From CAMDHY01 sp046156265 (GTDB lineage Bacteria; Pseudomonadota; Alphaproteobacteria; Rhizobiales; Segnochrobactraceae), in contig NZ_JAWDIR010000043.1 in the NCBI RefSeq assembly GCF_046156265.1, positions 372,001-436,000 on the forward strand: a DNA stretch of 64,000 bases. The letters run 5' to 3'. The stretch's first letter is position 1. Every line of letters starts with the position of its first letter. The translations under genes were made by a program, and so were the position numbers. Shown piece by piece: positions 26,682 through 35,347 of the stretch. A model generated the notes under the pieces. It saw only the letters and a program-made list of their open reading frames with translations. It searched no databases and was not told the DNA's origin.

Positions 26682-26959
26682 TGCAGTCGCGCGTCATGTC
26701 GCTGGTCGAGGCGATCGCCAACGTCGTCGTCGGCTACAGCGTCGCCGTCCTGACGCAGATCCTGATCTTCCCGCTGTTCGGTCTGCATACGACGCTCGTT
26801 CAGAACCTCACCATGGGCGCCGTGTTCACCCTCGGGAGCATCGCGCGGTCGTTCTCGCTGCGGCGGCTGTTCGAGCGGATCCGTATCCATCGGAAGCACG
26901 GCCGCGCGCAGATGGATGACCGGAGGACGCGCGGTCGACATAGAACTAGCGTCCACTGA
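26678..26959 (+). CDS. Small membrane protein (DUF7220-like)
   Basis: A 93-aa protein with two predicted membrane segments, VVVGYSVAVLTQILIFPLF (about 17-35) and LTMGAVFTLGSIARSF (about 44-60), then a basic cytosolic tail. It resembles the DUF7220 family of alphaproteobacterial prophages (from memory). It is coupled to the methyltransferase gene. Function unknown. Confidence 0.55.
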   Translation: MMQSRVMSLVEAIANVVVGYSVAVLTQILIFPLFGLHTTLVQNLTMGAVFTLGSIARSFSLRRLFERIRIHRKHGRAQMDDRRTRGRHRTSVH

Positions 26960-27120
26960 ATGTCACCCGAGCCTCGATGGACGGCGCTGCCAGAGTGGAC
27001 TATGTCGACGCGCCGGTCCCGCGGCGACGCTCAGCTACCTCCCCCCTTGGCGCAGAACGATGTCGTGGGGCCGGCGCCGGGATCGACATTGCCGTTGCCC
27101 CAGTGCGCTGCAGCGAATGG

Positions 27121-28014
27121 CTATGCCGCGGTACTCGCTACGGCTGTGATCCCGGCAGCCCTGTCGGCGAGCCGCCGGCGGATTGCCTGGGGCAACTGCC
27201 GTGCGGACTTCACTCGGGGCAGGTTAAGCTCGGCGAGGAGCGGGTCTGTACCGCCGTAGAGCGCCTCATACTCCGCGTAGTTGTCGAACCGCCGGCGGGT
27301 GACGTTGTCGACGAAGGTTTCGGCCGGCACGCCTTCGGCGAGGATCAGCGCATGGTCCTCGAGCTCGATGTGGAAGTAAGTGAAGCGCTCCGGCATTGCA
27401 GCTTCGCGGACGATGGTAGAGCCGTTGACGAGGGCGCCGGCTTGGACAAGCAAACCGTCCAACATCAGCGCGTGGTCCGGCGAGACCAGGAGATCGCGCA
27501 CCGGCAGCCCCTCGCCGAGAGCACCGGCCGAAACGCGGATCGGGAACGAGCGCAAGGGATCGGCGAAGAGGGTCACCACCGTCTGGACGCCCACCCATTT
27601 GACCGGCGCGGGGCGGCCGTCGGCGGTGAGCACGATGTCGCCGATGACGAGGTTGTCGACGAGCTTCTCGCCAACGGGCGTTGCGACCATCGTACCGGCG
27701 AGAAAGCAAACGGTGAAGGGATCCGTATTGATGTTCAGCGAGTCGAACAGAGTTGGAAAATCCGCCGCGCTCGAACCAAACAAATACTTCGTGGAACCAC
27801 CCGGGTCCAAAACTACGTAAATCTTTCCGTCGATCGTCGTCGAACCAAAGAATCGTGCTATTCCTGAACCGTCACCAGTAAGGTAGATAGTCTCCCCGCG
27901 GATGAACGTATCGCTTTCGTCGTCACCGTTCGACAAATTAAAATTGTAAAAATCTGCGTCGGCAATTTCGCCGCCCACATATATAGCACGATACTCCGAA
28001 GAAAACTCAGCCAT
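27121..28014 (-). CDS. Hint (hedgehog/intein) domain protein
   Basis: A 297-aa protein. The Hint domain begins at CFLAGTMVATPVGEK (about residue 117), continues through VSPDHALMLDG and ends near DNVTRRRFDNYAEYE. The nucleophile Cys and the downstream His typical of self-cleaving Hint domains are present, so autocatalytic cleavage is possible. The N-terminal 115 residues are an unrecognised, lower-GC segment. It reads against the phage operons and probably came in as an accessory (moron) gene. Start: the ATG at MAEFSS is preferred over a TTG 57 bp upstream. Confidence 0.75.
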   Translation of the reverse strand: MAEFSSEYRAIYVGGEIADADFYNFNLSNGDDESDTFIRGETIYLTGDGSGIARFFGSTTIDGKIYVVLDPGGSTKYLFGSSAADFPTLFDSLNINTDPFTVCFLAGTMVATPVGEKLVDNLVIGDIVLTADGRPAPVKWVGVQTVVTLFADPLRSFPIRVSAGALGEGLPVRDLLVSPDHALMLDGLLVQAGALVNGSTIVREAAMPERFTYFHIELEDHALILAEGVPAETFVDNVTRRRFDNYAEYEALYGGTDPLLAELNLPRVKSARQLPQAIRRRLADRAAGITAVASTAA

Positions 28015-28195
28015 CTGCGGCCCCAAAGGCAAGTCCGCGCAAAGGGTGTCAGAGCGAAAATTCTCCGTCAAGGTCGGCGCTGCGACGCGGCCGCAGTGCT
28101 CACGTCACTGCCGCCGGACTGCTCAGCGTCCACCTGGGCAAAAAAGATACCGCCATCTGCAGGACGGCGGCATCAAACTGATGGTGAGCGCCGTG

Positions 28196-28500
28196 TCAGG
28201 TCCGCGGTAGGTGATAGACCCGCCCGCGCCCGTCGAGCTTAACAGAGGTGATGTCGAGCCCGAGCTTCTTCTTCAGCGCGCCGGCGATGGCGCCGCGCAC
28301 CGTGTACGGCTGCTAGCCGGTGGCGGCGACTATCTCGTCGATGGTCGCCCCCGTCTCCGCGCGGAGCATCTCGATCAGCATCGCCTGCTTCGTGCCGGTG
28401 AGCTCCTTGGGCGCGGGACCGTCCCCTGCCCGGTGTTGGCCAGGGTGTCCGCGCTCGGCGCCTCGTCGGCGCCCGTGGGCCCAGCGACGAAATCCGACAA
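28196..28500 (-). pseudogene. Degenerate DUF3489 protein copy with an amber codon
   Basis: The minus strand is a partial duplicate of the DUF3489 gene at 29430-29996, covering its C-terminal half. The winged-helix region is readable (GTKQAMLIEMLRAETGAT), but the conserved Trp codon TGG after VAATG has become TAG, and the N-terminal part is scrambled by indels. It ends at TGA in a different C-terminus (YHLPRT). It is nonfunctional unless the amber codon is suppressed. Confidence 0.8.
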
Positions 28501-28638
28501 CCATTCTCACGACTTCGCAATACGTTAACAAAAAAGTTGACTCGACCCGCTCAGACTTATCCGATCGAATGCTAGGACGTTACCTGAACTGCGAGATCCT
28601 GCCGGGGGTGGAGGGTGGGTAACGAAAGGGAGGGTAAA

Positions 28639-28989
28639 ATGCGTTTGCTATTTGCATCTGCAGTGCTTGCGCTTGCGGTCTCGGTGGTGGCGTCCGAGGC
28701 TAAGGAATTCCCCTACAACAAGCGCCCGATCGTAAAGGTTGGCCAGACGGTCGTTCTGAAGGGTGTGCGGGCCCCGGACTGTCGGGGCGCCGCGCCGACG
28801 TGGGCAGCAATCGCGGGCGGCATGCCGAAAGCAGCCCACGGGAAGTTCTCCGACGGCGGCGTCGGTACAACCTTGAGCAAAAGCTGCAACGGCACCGTCG
28901 CAGCGCGCGGCGTGCTCTATACCGGCAGCAAGGCCGGCAGCGAGAGCTTCACGATCTTTGGCGACAAGTTCACCGTCGTCGTCAAGTAG
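28639..28989 (+). CDS. Small secreted protein
   Basis: A 116-aa protein with a clear Sec signal peptide (MRLLFASAVLALAVSVVASEA, cleavage after about residue 21, AxA-like). The mature part has two cysteines (APDCRG and SKSCNG) that could form a disulphide, and it ends in a beta-strand pattern SFTIFGDKFTVVVK. A GGGAGGG ribosome-binding site precedes the ATG. It probably folds as a small periplasmic beta protein. Function unknown; it lies among pseudogenes in the prophage accessory region. Confidence 0.6.
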   Translation: MRLLFASAVLALAVSVVASEAKEFPYNKRPIVKVGQTVVLKGVRAPDCRGAAPTWAAIAGGMPKAAHGKFSDGGVGTTLSKSCNGTVAARGVLYTGSKAGSESFTIFGDKFTVVVK

Positions 28990-29165
28990 CGGCGACTGAT
29001 GCTGCCGGTCAGCAACGACCCGCGGCAGGTGTCGTTGCTGACCGGCAGCCCGCGCTTCGTCCCACCGGCGGTTATCGGGTTCGACGACTGGGCGTGGGGG
29101 CGTGACCAGCGTTACGAAACTCTCATCTGCGATCTGGAACGGCGGCGAACGATCGCGCTCCTGAC

Positions 29166-29360
29166 GCGGTTGTAGACAATCGTGTAGGGCCCGAACTCGG
29201 GCGGGCAGTCTCCCCAGCGGGCGCCGCTCTTCAGTACGTGGACGATCCCGGAGAACACAAGCCGGTCGTCCACCCGATGCGCGCACCTGCGCCGGCGCGG
29301 CAACAGCGGCTCGATCCGAGCCCACTCCTCATCGTCGAGCCAAGCACTTGCTTCGCCATC
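29166..29360 (-). pseudogene. IS5-family transposase fragment
   Basis: The minus strand reads LDDEEWARIEPLLP, then VFSGIVHVLKSGARWGDCP and EFGPYTIVYNR: the N-terminal 60 residues of an IS5-type DDE transposase. The rest of the gene and any inverted repeats are missing. It is a scar lying between the two DUF3489 copies. Confidence 0.75.
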
Positions 29361-29429
29361 GCAAGGTTCCTCCCATGAATTTTGAACCAGCCAACGACGC
29401 GAACCGCTAGATCTAATTGAGTACGAATC

Positions 29430-29996
29430 CTAGAGTTGTGGAAGCCTGTAGATCCGCCCCCGCCCCTCGACCTTCTCTGAGGTGACGTCGAGCCCGAGCT
29501 TCTTCTTCAGCGCGCCGGCGATGGCGCCGCGCACCGTGTGCGGCTGCCAGCCGGTGGCGGCGACGATCTCGTCGATGGTCGCCCCGGTCTCGGCGCGGAG
29601 CATCTCGATCAGCATCGCCTGCTTCGTGCCGGCGCGCGCAGTGCGCGCTTTGGGTGCGGGATCACCCCCTGCCCCGGTGTTGGCCGCGGTGTCCGCGTTC
29701 GGCGCCTCGTCGGCGCCCGTGGGCGCGCTGTCACCCGCTGCGGGCTCGATGCCGATAGCAGCGAGCCCCGCGTCGGTCGCAACCAGCGTCATGCCACGCC
29801 CGTCGCCGTTCTCGTGCCAGAGCGGGTCGCCCTTGTCGGCATATACCTCGGCGAGGAGGCCCTTGGCGATCATCGCGCCGACCACCTTGGTGGCGGCACC
29901 ACCGCGCAGATTGCTCGGCAGAGGAAGTGCCAGATGGCCGGAACGCTGGGCGGCTGCGGTCAGGATCACGAGCTGGGTATCGGAGAGCTTAGTCAT
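29430..29996 (-). CDS. DUF3489 domain protein
   Basis: A 188-aa protein. The N-terminal third (MTKLSDTQLVILTAAAQR) is helical. A spacer rich in Ala/Pro/Thr leads to the C-terminal DUF3489 winged-helix domain (GTKQAMLIEMLRAETGAT, then GWQPHTVRGAIAGALKKKLG). The domain suggests DNA binding, perhaps transcription control. It is the intact parent of the broken copy at 28196-28500 and ends at a TAG stop. Confidence 0.75.
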   Translation of the reverse strand: MTKLSDTQLVILTAAAQRSGHLALPLPSNLRGGAATKVVGAMIAKGLLAEVYADKGDPLWHENGDGRGMTLVATDAGLAAIGIEPAAGDSAPTGADEAPNADTAANTGAGGDPAPKARTARAGTKQAMLIEMLRAETGATIDEIVAATGWQPHTVRGAIAGALKKKLGLDVTSEKVEGRGRIYRLPQL

Positions 29997-30086
29997 GAAT
30001 CGGCTCCAGGATCGGGGCCGCGCCGATCGCGACCCTCCTACGACCCCGAGCCCGCCTCGCGGCGGGCTGGCGCCGGAGTCGGGGGT

Positions 30087-30309
30087 CTCACTCGGCGAAC
30101 TCGCCCTCGTGGAAGGCGCTGTCGGTGATGCGCTTCAGGAGTGCGGCGTAGTCTTCGAGCGTTCCGACGTCTCCCCAAGTGACCGTGTCAGGATGAACGT
30201 TGAAATGCTCGTCGCTGAGCGCCTTGATCCGCGCCAGCGCGGCGTCGATCTTGGCCTTTCGCTGAATGAAGGCGTCCAGCGGCTTGGCGTTGTTCTAGGG
30301 GCAGTGCAT
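30087..30309 (-). pseudogene. Small phage gene with an early amber codon
   Basis: The minus strand reads MHCP, then TAG, then NNAKPLDAFIQRKAKIDAAL and on to TDSAFHEGEFAE plus TGA. The downstream part keeps a clean, conserved-looking reading frame of about 70 codons upstream of the DUF3489 gene, a pairing seen in related bacteria. The fifth codon is a stop where a GAG or CAG is expected, and no alternative start follows. It is a recent pseudogene. Confidence 0.6.
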
Positions 30310-30412
30310 CGTCGTCTCCATTCCTGATGGCGACATACATGCTCTGCTTCGCGCGCAAGCCAAGCGGATAAGTGCATCATCGCCTTAGATTTTTCGGCTT
30401 CGGAGTAGATGC

Positions 30413-30991
30413 TTGGGCGTGTCGATCCGCGCCTATGCGCGCAGCCGTGGCGTCTCCCACGTCGCCATCTTGAAGGCCTCCAAGGCCGGCCGGATTCCGC
30501 TCGAGCCCGACGGCAGTATCGACCCGGCGAAGGCGGACGCGGCGTGGGACCGGTCAACGGATCCGAGCAAGGCCAAGGGGACCGCCAAACCCGCGCCGAA
30601 GTCCACGAAGTCTCCGCCGGAAACGATGAAGCCGGTGGCGGAGGCGGCTGTCGGCTCCGTCCGCGAGACGCTGAAGGAACAGGGACTGCCCGCCAGTGGC
30701 AGTGTCACCTTCGTCCAGGCGCGAACCGCCCACGAGATCGCCAAGGCGCACCTGGCGCGGCTCCGCCTGCAGCGCATGAAAGGGGAACTCGTCGATCGGT
30801 CGCAGGCGATCGCCACCGTCTTCGCGCTTGCCCGGCGCGAGCGCGATGGCTGGGTGCAGTGGCCGGCCCGCGCCGCCGCCCTGATCGCCGCCGAACTGCA
30901 GATCGATCCGCACCGGTGCGAGCAGGTTCTCGAGTCCCATGTCCGACGCCATCTCGAAGAGCTCTCCGAGATTGGCGTCGACCTTCGATGA
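30413..30991 (+). CDS. Phage terminase small subunit (Nu1-like)
   Basis: A 192-aa protein. The N-terminal IRAYARSRGVSHVAILKASK is a winged-helix DNA-binding motif like lambda Nu1, followed by a Lys/Pro linker and a helical region with HEIAKAHLARLRLQRMKGEL typical of small terminase oligomerisation domains. It would recognise the packaging site and recruit the large subunit, whose gene it overlaps by 53 bp. Confidence 0.75.
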   Translation: MGVSIRAYARSRGVSHVAILKASKAGRIPLEPDGSIDPAKADAAWDRSTDPSKAKGTAKPAPKSTKSPPETMKPVAEAAVGSVRETLKEQGLPASGSVTFVQARTAHEIAKAHLARLRLQRMKGELVDRSQAIATVFALARRERDGWVQWPARAAALIAAELQIDPHRCEQVLESHVRRHLEELSEIGVDLR

Positions 30992-32927
30992 CGGCCGCGA
31001 CGGTCTCGCGGAGATCGCTCGCGCCTGGCGGCAGGGACTTGCGCCTGATCCGGCGCTGACGGTTTCGGCGTGGGCGGATCGCTATCGGTTTCTGTCGTCC
31101 CGCGCCTCGTCGGAAGCTGGCCGCTATCGCACCGACCGGACGCCCTACATGCGCGGCGTCATGGATGCGCTATCGCCCGGAAGCCCGGTGCGGCGCGTCG
31201 TCTTCATGAAGGCGGCGCAGGTCGGGGCGACCGAGGCCGGGAACAACTGGATCGGCTACTGCATCCACCAGGCGCCGGGACCGTTCCTTGCCGTCCAGCC
31301 GACGGCCGAACTCGCCAAGCGCCTCAGCCAGCAGCGTATCGAGCCGCTGATCGAGGAGAGCCCGGAGCTTCGATCCCTGATCTTGCCGTCGCGGTCGCGC
31401 GACAGCGGCAACACGGTACTCGCCAAGAAGTTCGCCGGGGGCCAGCTGGTGCTGACGGGCGCGAACTCGGCCGTCGGTCTACGCTCGATGCCGGCCCGCT
31501 ACGTCTTCCTCGACGAGGTCGACGCCTACGTCGGCGATGTCGACGGCGAGGGTAACCCGATCGCGCTGGCGATCGCCCGAACGCGCACCTTCGGCCACCG
31601 CGCCAAGGTGTTCCTGGCCTCGACGCCGACGATCAAGGGTCTGTCGCAGATCGAGCGCGAGTTCGAGGCGAGCGACCAGCGCCGGTTCTTCGTGCCCTGC
31701 CCGCACTGCCGCCACCTGCAGTGGCTTCGGTTCGAGCGCCTGCGCTGGGAGGCCTGTCAGCCCTCGACGGCCGCCTATTGCTGCGAAGGCTGTGATCAAC
31801 CCATTGCCGAGCACCACAAGACGGCGATGCTGTCGGCCGGCGAGTGGCGTGCCACCGCCGTGGCAGCGGATCCGCAGTGCGTCGGCTTCCACATCTCTGG
31901 GCTCTACTCCCCGGTCGGCTGGCTGAGCTGGACCGACATCGCGCGGGAATGGGAGGCGGCACAGGGCGACGACGCGGCGCTGAAGGCGGCGAAGAACACC
32001 CTGCTCGGCGAGACCTGGCAGGAGCGCGGAGAGGCGCCGGACTGGCAGCGGCTCTACGAACGGCGTGAGGAGTTCGGGCCGCTGGTTCCGGCCTTCGGGC
32101 TGATCCTCACCGCCGGCGCCGACGTGCAGCATGACCGCATCGAGGTCGACGTGTGGGCGTGGGGCCGGAAGCTCCGCAGCGTCCTCGTCGAGCACATCGT
32201 GCTCGAGGGCGACACGTCCCGCCCCGAGGTCTGGAAGGCGCTGACCGCTCTCCTCGGTCGGACGTGGCGTCACCAGAGCGGTGCCCGCCTCGGCATCGCG
32301 CGGCTCGCCATCGATTCCGGCGACGGGCGCAGCACCGCCGCTGTCTATGCGTGGGCCCGCCGGTCCGGCGCCGGCCAAGTGATCGCAATCAAGGGCGTTG
32401 ACGGGTTCGACCGGTCGACGCCGGTAGATGGCCCGACCTATGTCGACGTGAGCGAGCGTGGTCGCAACATTCGACGGGGGGCAAAACTCTGGAAGGTCTC
32501 GGTCGCCGTCTTCAAGTCGGAGACCTATCGGTTCCTGCGCCTTGACCGGCCGACGGACGAGGAGCTCGCCACCGGCGTCCACGTCCCCGACGGCTACGTG
32601 CATCTGCCGAAGACGGTCACCGCCGAGTGGGTGAAGCAGCTCGTCGGCGAGCAGCTAGTGACGGTGCGCGACAGGCGCGGCTTCTCGAAGCTCGAATGGC
32701 GGCAAATGCGCGAGCGCAACGAGGCGCTCGACTGCCGGGTCTATGCCCGCGCCGCTGCCTGGCTGCTCGGCATCGACCGCTTCACCGACGAGAAGTTCGA
32801 GCGGCTCGAGGCGGGCCTTAGAACTGCGGCGGAGGAGGAGGCGCGGTCTGTCGCGCGACCGAAGCACTCGGCCACCACACCCGTCGCTCCTTCCGAGTGG
32901 CTCGGACAGCGCGACGCCTGGCTCTGA
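30939..32927 (+). CDS. Phage terminase large subunit (lambda gpA family)
   Basis: A 662-aa DNA-packaging motor. The ATPase part contains FMKAAQVGATEAGNNW near residue 90 in place of a canonical Walker A, as in gpA, and Walker B YVFLDEVDAYV near 188. A zinc ribbon follows (CPHC near 253, CCEGC near 280). The nuclease domain starts at TAGADVQHDRIEVDVWAWG near 390 with the metal-binding Asp. The C-terminus (WRQMRERNEALDCRVYARAA) matches the family. Length is normal, and the gene appears intact. Confidence 0.9.
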   Translation: MSDAISKSSPRLASTFDDGRDGLAEIARAWRQGLAPDPALTVSAWADRYRFLSSRASSEAGRYRTDRTPYMRGVMDALSPGSPVRRVVFMKAAQVGATEAGNNWIGYCIHQAPGPFLAVQPTAELAKRLSQQRIEPLIEESPELRSLILPSRSRDSGNTVLAKKFAGGQLVLTGANSAVGLRSMPARYVFLDEVDAYVGDVDGEGNPIALAIARTRTFGHRAKVFLASTPTIKGLSQIEREFEASDQRRFFVPCPHCRHLQWLRFERLRWEACQPSTAAYCCEGCDQPIAEHHKTAMLSAGEWRATAVAADPQCVGFHISGLYSPVGWLSWTDIAREWEAAQGDDAALKAAKNTLLGETWQERGEAPDWQRLYERREEFGPLVPAFGLILTAGADVQHDRIEVDVWAWGRKLRSVLVEHIVLEGDTSRPEVWKALTALLGRTWRHQSGARLGIARLAIDSGDGRSTAAVYAWARRSGAGQVIAIKGVDGFDRSTPVDGPTYVDVSERGRNIRRGAKLWKVSVAVFKSETYRFLRLDRPTDEELATGVHVPDGYVHLPKTVTAEWVKQLVGEQLVTVRDRRGFSKLEWRQMRERNEALDCRVYARAAAWLLGIDRFTDEKFERLEAGLRTAAEEEARSVARPKHSATTPVAPSEWLGQRDAWL

Positions 32928-32949
32928 TCCAGCACAGGGAGCACCGGCA

Positions 32950-33534
32950 TTGGCCGCATCATCACTCGTCCTCGTCGTCGAGGAGGCGGATCCGATCGCT
33001 CGGCGTTTCGGGGCCACCTTGGCGGCGATGGGCGAGAGGCGGGCTCGGCTGGTCCTCGCGCGCACACTCAATCATTCGGGGGCGAAGGCCTTCACCGCGG
33101 TGAAGCGGGCCTTGCGATCGCAGACCAGCATCCCGGCCGCGATCATCGCACGGTCGATGCGGGCGCGGCGGGCGGCGGGCCTGGGAGACGAACCGCTCGA
33201 GTACGTCATCACCGGGCGCGGCCGCGCCTTGTCGCTCAAGCTGTTCTCGCCCCGGCAGGATGACGTCGGCACGTCGGCCTTCGTCTGGGGCCGCCGGCAG
33301 ATGTTCGTGACGTCCTTCATGGGTCCGCGCCCCGGGGTCATCGCGCCGCGCCTCGGCGGCCACGTTTTCCACCGGGTGTCCGGCAACCGGCTGCCGATCG
33401 AGATGACGTTCGGCCCCTCGGTGCCGAAGGAGATGGTCGAGGGGGAGACCGCGCAGGCGTTCCGCTATTCCGCGCGTGGCATTGCGGACCGCGCCGCCCA
33501 CGAGATCGCGCGCGAGCTCGCCCGCGGCGGCTGA
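32950..33534 (+). CDS. Phage minor tail protein Z-like
   Basis: A 194-aa protein with the pattern of prophage minor tail protein Z. A helical N-terminus (RARLVLARTLNHSGAKAFTA) leads to a segment RSMRARRAAGLGDEPLEYVI, then an HVFHRVSGNRLPIEMTFGPS region that includes the family's conserved RxPI. It starts at TTG behind an AGGGAGC ribosome-binding site; no ATG is near. It lies between terminase and portal genes, as in lambda-like morphogenesis clusters. Confidence 0.6.
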   Translation: MAASSLVLVVEEADPIARRFGATLAAMGERRARLVLARTLNHSGAKAFTAVKRALRSQTSIPAAIIARSMRARRAAGLGDEPLEYVITGRGRALSLKLFSPRQDDVGTSAFVWGRRQMFVTSFMGPRPGVIAPRLGGHVFHRVSGNRLPIEMTFGPSVPKEMVEGETAQAFRYSARGIADRAAHEIARELARGG

Positions 33535-33553
33535 CCCAACCGAGGATGCCACG

Positions 33554-33772
33554 ATGACCGCCCACGACGACCTGACACGGCAGATTGCCGACCTGCGCAA
33601 TGCAATCTCGCTTGGCGTCCGGAAGGTGCGCTCGCGGGTGAACGGCGAGGAGCAGGAAGTGGAGTACCGCTCTCTCGCCGAGATGCGCGACGTGCTCGCT
33701 GACCTCGAGCGCCAGGCAGGTCTTCGGACGTCGGTGAAGTCGTCCTTCGCCTCGCACAGCCGCGGGTACTGA
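33554..33772 (+). CDS. gpW-like head-tail joining protein
   Basis: A 72-aa protein with two helices around a beta turn (LTRQIADLRNAISLGVRKVR, then EYRSLAEMRDVLADLERQ), the hallmark of gpW-type head-completion proteins. It ends at a TGA overlapping the portal ATG by one base. Position immediately before the portal gene is typical. Confidence 0.75.
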   Translation: MTAHDDLTRQIADLRNAISLGVRKVRSRVNGEEQEVEYRSLAEMRDVLADLERQAGLRTSVKSSFASHSRGY

Positions 33773-35337
33773 TGTCCCCGACCGCCAGTCAGCTGCCGGT
33801 GCCGAACCGCGCGCTGGCATGCACCTGGCTCGACCGCGTGATCGGTGCCGTCTCGCCCTCGCGCGAGGCGGCACGCGTCGCAGCGCGGATCCGCACCGCG
33901 ACGATGCTGCGGGCCTACGACGGGGCGGCCGGCGGGCGCCGCTTCGACGGCTGGCCAACGCCGTCAACATCTGCCGACGCCGAGATCGGGCTGTCGCTGG
34001 CGCGGCTTCGGGCACGGTGCCGGGACCTGTCCCGCAACAATCCTCATGCCAAGCGCGCCGTGACGGTGTGGACGACGAACCTCGTCGGCGACGGCATCGT
34101 GCCCCGTGCGAAGACCGGCAAGGCAAGCCTCGACAGCAAGGTCGACGCGCTCTTCGCCGCGTTCGTCGAGACCTGCGATGCCGGCGGCCAGCTCGACTTC
34201 TTCGGCCTGCAGGCTCTCGCTGTCCGCGGCATGATCGATGGCGGCGAGACGCTGCTCCGCCGGCGCTGGCGCCGCGGCGATGACGGTTTGCCGGTGCCGG
34301 TGCAGTTTCAGGTGATGGAGGGCGACCACCTCGATCACGACAAGACCACCGCGTTCGAGACCGGCGCCCGGATCGTCCAGGGCGTCGAGTTCGACGCCAT
34401 CGGCCGACGCTCAGCATACTGGATGTTCCGGGATCACCCGGGCGATAGCGTCGCCTCGCTGCGCGGTGGCCTGGCGAGCCGCCCCGTGCCGGCGAGCGAG
34501 GTCGCACACCTCCATCTGAAGGAGCGCACGCAGACGCGCGGCGTCCCGTGGGGCCACGCGGTGCTGCAGCGCCTGCGCGACCTCGACGACTACGAAGACG
34601 CCGAGATCATGCGCAAAAAGGTCGAGGCCTGCGTCGTCGCCTTCGTGCTCGGCCAGACGCCGGAGGATGTCGAGGACGGCCAGTCGATCGCGCCGGAGGT
34701 CGTGACACAGGGCGGTCTCGCCATCGAGAAGTTCGAGCCCGGGCTGATCGCCCGCGTGAAGGGCGGCACCGACGTCAAGTTCAGCAGTCCGAGCGGTTCG
34801 AGCGGCTTCCCCGCTTACATCAAGGCGGGGCTGCACTCGATCGCCGCCGGCTACGAGCTGCCCTATGCGCTGCTCTCGGGCGACCTGTCTGAGGTGAACT
34901 TCAGCTCATCGCGCGTCGGGCTTGTAGAGTTCCGGCGGCTCGTTACGCAGCGCCAGTGGCAGTGCGTCATCAAGATGGCCTGTCAGCCGATGTGGGACTG
35001 GTTCATCGAGGCGGCGCAGCTTGTCGGCAAGCTCCCAGCCGCGCCGATCCCCTGCGAGTGGCAGCCACCAGCCTTCGAGTCCGTGAACCCGCTCGACGAC
35101 GCCAACGCCGACATGGTGAACGTCCGCAGCGGCAAGGTGACGATGCCGGAGCTCATCGCCAAGACCGGCCGCAATCCGGACGACGTGCTGGCCGAGCACG
35201 CCGCCTGGAAGCAGAAGGTCGACGACGCCGGCCTCGTCTTCGACAGCGACCCGAGCCAGGTGGCGCGCGCCGGCACGGAGCAGCCAAGCATCACGGCGGG
35301 CGATAAGCCGGCGCCACGAACAGCGCCGGCCGCCTGA
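33772..35337 (+). CDS. Phage portal protein (lambda gpB family)
   Basis: A 521-aa protein of the lambda portal family. The marker segments are CRDLSRNNPHAKRAVTVWTT near residue 85, GDGIVPRAKTGK, and the conserved GVEFDAIGRRSAYWMF and NFSSSRVGLVEFRR regions further on. It forms the dodecameric entry ring for DNA. The C-terminal 60 residues are disordered. The gene appears intact. Confidence 0.9.
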   Translation: MSPTASQLPVPNRALACTWLDRVIGAVSPSREAARVAARIRTATMLRAYDGAAGGRRFDGWPTPSTSADAEIGLSLARLRARCRDLSRNNPHAKRAVTVWTTNLVGDGIVPRAKTGKASLDSKVDALFAAFVETCDAGGQLDFFGLQALAVRGMIDGGETLLRRRWRRGDDGLPVPVQFQVMEGDHLDHDKTTAFETGARIVQGVEFDAIGRRSAYWMFRDHPGDSVASLRGGLASRPVPASEVAHLHLKERTQTRGVPWGHAVLQRLRDLDDYEDAEIMRKKVEACVVAFVLGQTPEDVEDGQSIAPEVVTQGGLAIEKFEPGLIARVKGGTDVKFSSPSGSSGFPAYIKAGLHSIAAGYELPYALLSGDLSEVNFSSSRVGLVEFRRLVTQRQWQCVIKMACQPMWDWFIEAAQLVGKLPAAPIPCEWQPPAFESVNPLDDANADMVNVRSGKVTMPELIAKTGRNPDDVLAEHAAWKQKVDDAGLVFDSDPSQVARAGTEQPSITAGDKPAPRTAPAA

Positions 35338-35347
35338 GGACCAGATC

